A stretch of DNA of 64,000 bases, taken from Endobacter medicaginis (GTDB taxonomy: Bacteria; Pseudomonadota; Alphaproteobacteria; Acetobacterales; Acetobacteraceae). The DNA lies in NCBI RefSeq assembly GCF_014192375.1, contig NZ_JACHXV010000012.1, positions 1 to 64,000 of the forward strand. Reading direction: 5' to 3'. Below the pieces are notes generated by a model. It did not search any database, was not told the DNA's origin, and was given only the letters and a program-made list of their open reading frames with translations. Shown one piece after another: positions 62,651 to 64,000 of this stretch. A program made the position numbers and the translations under genes. Numbering within the stretch: position 1 is the stretch's first letter; every line of letters starts with the position of its first letter.

Positions 62651-62716
62651 CTGGCGCAGGCGCCCCGCCTCCCGCAGGCTGGCCGCCGACCTGACCACCA
62701 TCCCGGAGCCCGCCGC

Positions 62717-63319
62717 TTGACCCGTCCCAACCCGATCGTGCCGACCGTCGCAACGCTGTTTCTGGCTCTGGCGCTCGGCGCCTGCTCGGTCAAGGATTCG
62801 ATGGTCGCGCGTCATGCCCCGGCCGAGATGACCGGTCTGTCGGAGGTCGATCTTGAGAGCTGCATCGGCGTGCCTGACCAGCATGCGAGCTTCGGCAGCA
62901 CGACCGTCGACACCTGGAATTTCTCATCCGCCTCCTCGACGAGCTACACGATCCCGATCATCGGCGGGCTGGGCCAGTCGAACGGCGGCAACTGCAAGGC
63001 CACCTTCCGCATCGAGGACGGCCGCGTCGCCCGGGTGATGTATTCGGGCGAGAAGAACGCCCTGTTCGCGCCCGACGCCTATTGCGCCTCCATCGTGCGC
63101 ACCTGCACCGAGTGGCTGTATCGCCACCCGCAGCCCCGCCACCTCAAGCTGCCGGCCGAAGCGTCCAGCGTGCCGGCCGAGCGCGTGCTGCCCGGCGCAC
63201 CGCAGGCGCAGGCAGGCGCCGGCGCGGGCGAGACCATCGCCGCAGGCACCGGCGAGGCCGCGCCCGAACCCGGGCATGGCGGCAACCCCGGCTTTCCTGT
63301 AGGAACCGCGCCGAGATGA
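62717..63319 (+). CDS. Lipoprotein upstream of hisB, paralogue of 47811-48257
   Basis: The 200-residue protein starts at a TTG with GGAG nine bases upstream and has a lipoprotein signal (TVATLFLALALGACS, lipobox LGAC). The mature part RHAPAEMTGLSEVDLESCIG, then VPDQHASFG, GGLGQSNGGNCKATFRIEDG and RVARVMYSGEKNALFAPDAY has the same conserved order as 47811-48257. A longer alanine/glycine-rich tail follows. Its stop overlaps the hisB ATG by four bases, so it is translated with the his operon, an odd partner for histidine synthesis. Confidence 0.78.
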   Translation: MTRPNPIVPTVATLFLALALGACSVKDSMVARHAPAEMTGLSEVDLESCIGVPDQHASFGSTTVDTWNFSSASSTSYTIPIIGGLGQSNGGNCKATFRIEDGRVARVMYSGEKNALFAPDAYCASIVRTCTEWLYRHPQPRHLKLPAEASSVPAERVLPGAPQAQAGAGAGETIAAGTGEAAPEPGHGGNPGFPVGTAPR

Positions 63320-63915
63320 CCCAGCGTTGCGCCACCCTGTCCAGAACCACGGGCGAGACCGCCATCGAGCTCACCCTCGAACTCGACCCCGCGCAGCCGG
63401 GCGACGGCCGCATCGACAGCGGGATCGGCTTTCTCGACCACATGCTCAGCGCCTTTGCCCGGCATGGCCGCTTCGGCCTGTCGGTCGCGGCAAAGGGCGA
63501 CCTGCATGTCGATTTCCATCACACGACCGAGGACATCGCCATCGTGCTCGGCCAGGCCTTCGAGATCGCACTGGGCGACAAGCGCGGCATCACCCGCTAC
63601 GGCCACGCGGTGGTGCCGATGGACGAGGCCCGCGTCGAGGCCGCGATCGACATCTCCGGCCGCCCGTTCCTGGTCTGGGACGTGCGTTTCCGCCACGACA
63701 AGATCGGCCAGATGGACACCGAGCTGTTCGAGGAGTTCTTCCGCGCGCTGTCGTCGAACGCCCGCATCGCGCTCCACGTCACGCAGGGAGCCGGCACCAA
63801 CGATCACCACGTCGCCGAGGCCTGCTTCAAGGCCGTGGCGCGCGCGCTCGGCCAGGCGGTGTCGATCGACCCGCGCGCCGGCAACGCGGTGCCGTCCACC
63901 AAGGGCGTGCTGTGA
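63316..63915 (+). CDS. hisB: Imidazoleglycerol-phosphate dehydratase
   Basis: The 199-residue enzyme dehydrates imidazoleglycerol phosphate in histidine synthesis. The manganese-binding histidine pairs are in IGFLDHMLSAFARHG, VDFHHTTEDIAIVLG and GTNDHHVAEACFKAVARALG. The length matches the monofunctional bacterial form (no N-terminal phosphatase). ATG overlaps the lipoprotein stop and the stop overlaps the next GTG, so it is embedded in a tightly coupled operon. Confidence 0.97.
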   Translation: MTQRCATLSRTTGETAIELTLELDPAQPGDGRIDSGIGFLDHMLSAFARHGRFGLSVAAKGDLHVDFHHTTEDIAIVLGQAFEIALGDKRGITRYGHAVVPMDEARVEAAIDISGRPFLVWDVRFRHDKIGQMDTELFEEFFRALSSNARIALHVTQGAGTNDHHVAEACFKAVARALGQAVSIDPRAGNAVPSTKGVL

Positions 63916-64000
63916 GAACCGTCACTCTCCACACGCCGCCCGCCGGGCGCCGCGAGCACCTGCCGGTGGCGGTGGCCGACCGGTTCTCGTGGTGGACGCT
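63912..64000 (+). CDS. 5' end of a DUF2628-type membrane protein gene
   Basis: A GTG overlapping the hisB stop (GTGA) opens a frame that runs off the window. It reads VRTVTLHTPPAGRREHLPVA, then VADRFSWWTL. DUF2628 proteins begin like this (a short strand, then RFSWW leading into the first membrane helix) and sit between hisB and hisH in several Acetobacteraceae, from memory. Only about 30 residues are available, so the call is tentative. Confidence 0.55.
   Translation, partial: MRTVTLHTPPAGRREHLPVAVADRFSWWT

Overview
The window is high-GC, densely coded bacterial chromosome with overlapping start/stop codons, very few long gaps, and GTG/TTG starts. The gene set (dnaA-dnaN-recF-gyrB block, rpsT upstream of dnaA, mutM/ubiE/coaBC/dut beside it, hisB followed by a DUF2628-type gene, GC-rich palindromic intergenic repeats) points to an alphaproteobacterium, most likely Acetobacteraceae/Rhodospirillales. 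Genus cannot be assigned from sequence alone. I see no rRNA, tRNA, CRISPR array, insertion sequence or complete prophage.

Layout. 1-500: a truncated GNAT acetyltransferase and the tail of another gene. 537-7534: a sulfur-scavenging type cluster, with two paralogous NtaA/SnaA-type flavin monooxygenases, an SfnB-type acyl-CoA-dehydrogenase-like monooxygenase, an FAD/NAD(P) protein and an MFS transporter. 7651-9424: pirin and a divergent LysR regulator. 9489-12523: an AaeB/AaeX/AaeA-type efflux set. 12526-16458: glmU-glmS-fdhD, transcribed leftward. 16536-18980: a phosphatase, an NCS2 permease and a nucleoside deaminase, coupled head to tail. 18985-22462: TonB receptor plus periplasmic GlpQ phosphodiesterase. 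22555-29339: Cax antiporter, a phage-like small protein, DUF3108, GST, bestrophin, APC permease and DUF4396.

29439-41458 is the replication-origin-type neighbourhood. gyrB, recF, dnaN, dnaA, rpsT and mutM read leftward, while ubiE, coaBC, dut and an SMR transporter read rightward. The only gap over 300 bases lies between dnaA and rpsT. 41574-44631 is a two-gene anion-type ABC transporter without a binding protein. 44632-46827 holds a PRISE-like reductase, msrA and a DUF2934 protein.

46847-50239 is a tightly overlapping leftward operon: SleB-type wall hydrolase, one-TM holin-sized protein, two lipoproteins, a papain-like cysteine protein and a glycosyltransferase-like protein. It looks like a lysis or wall-remodelling module. 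50467-59814 is a rightward operon of an ATP-grasp ligase, a complete peptide-type ABC importer, an Ntn-type P1 peptidase, an alpha/beta hydrolase and a TTC38-like TPR protein. It suggests uptake and processing of an amide or peptide. It ends in a composite palindromic repeat (59739-59916) that supplies the last codons of the TPR gene. 59912-62650 holds a HerA-like ATPase and an HI0933-type flavoprotein. 62717-64000 begins a his operon with a lipoprotein that is a paralogue of the one at 47811-48257.
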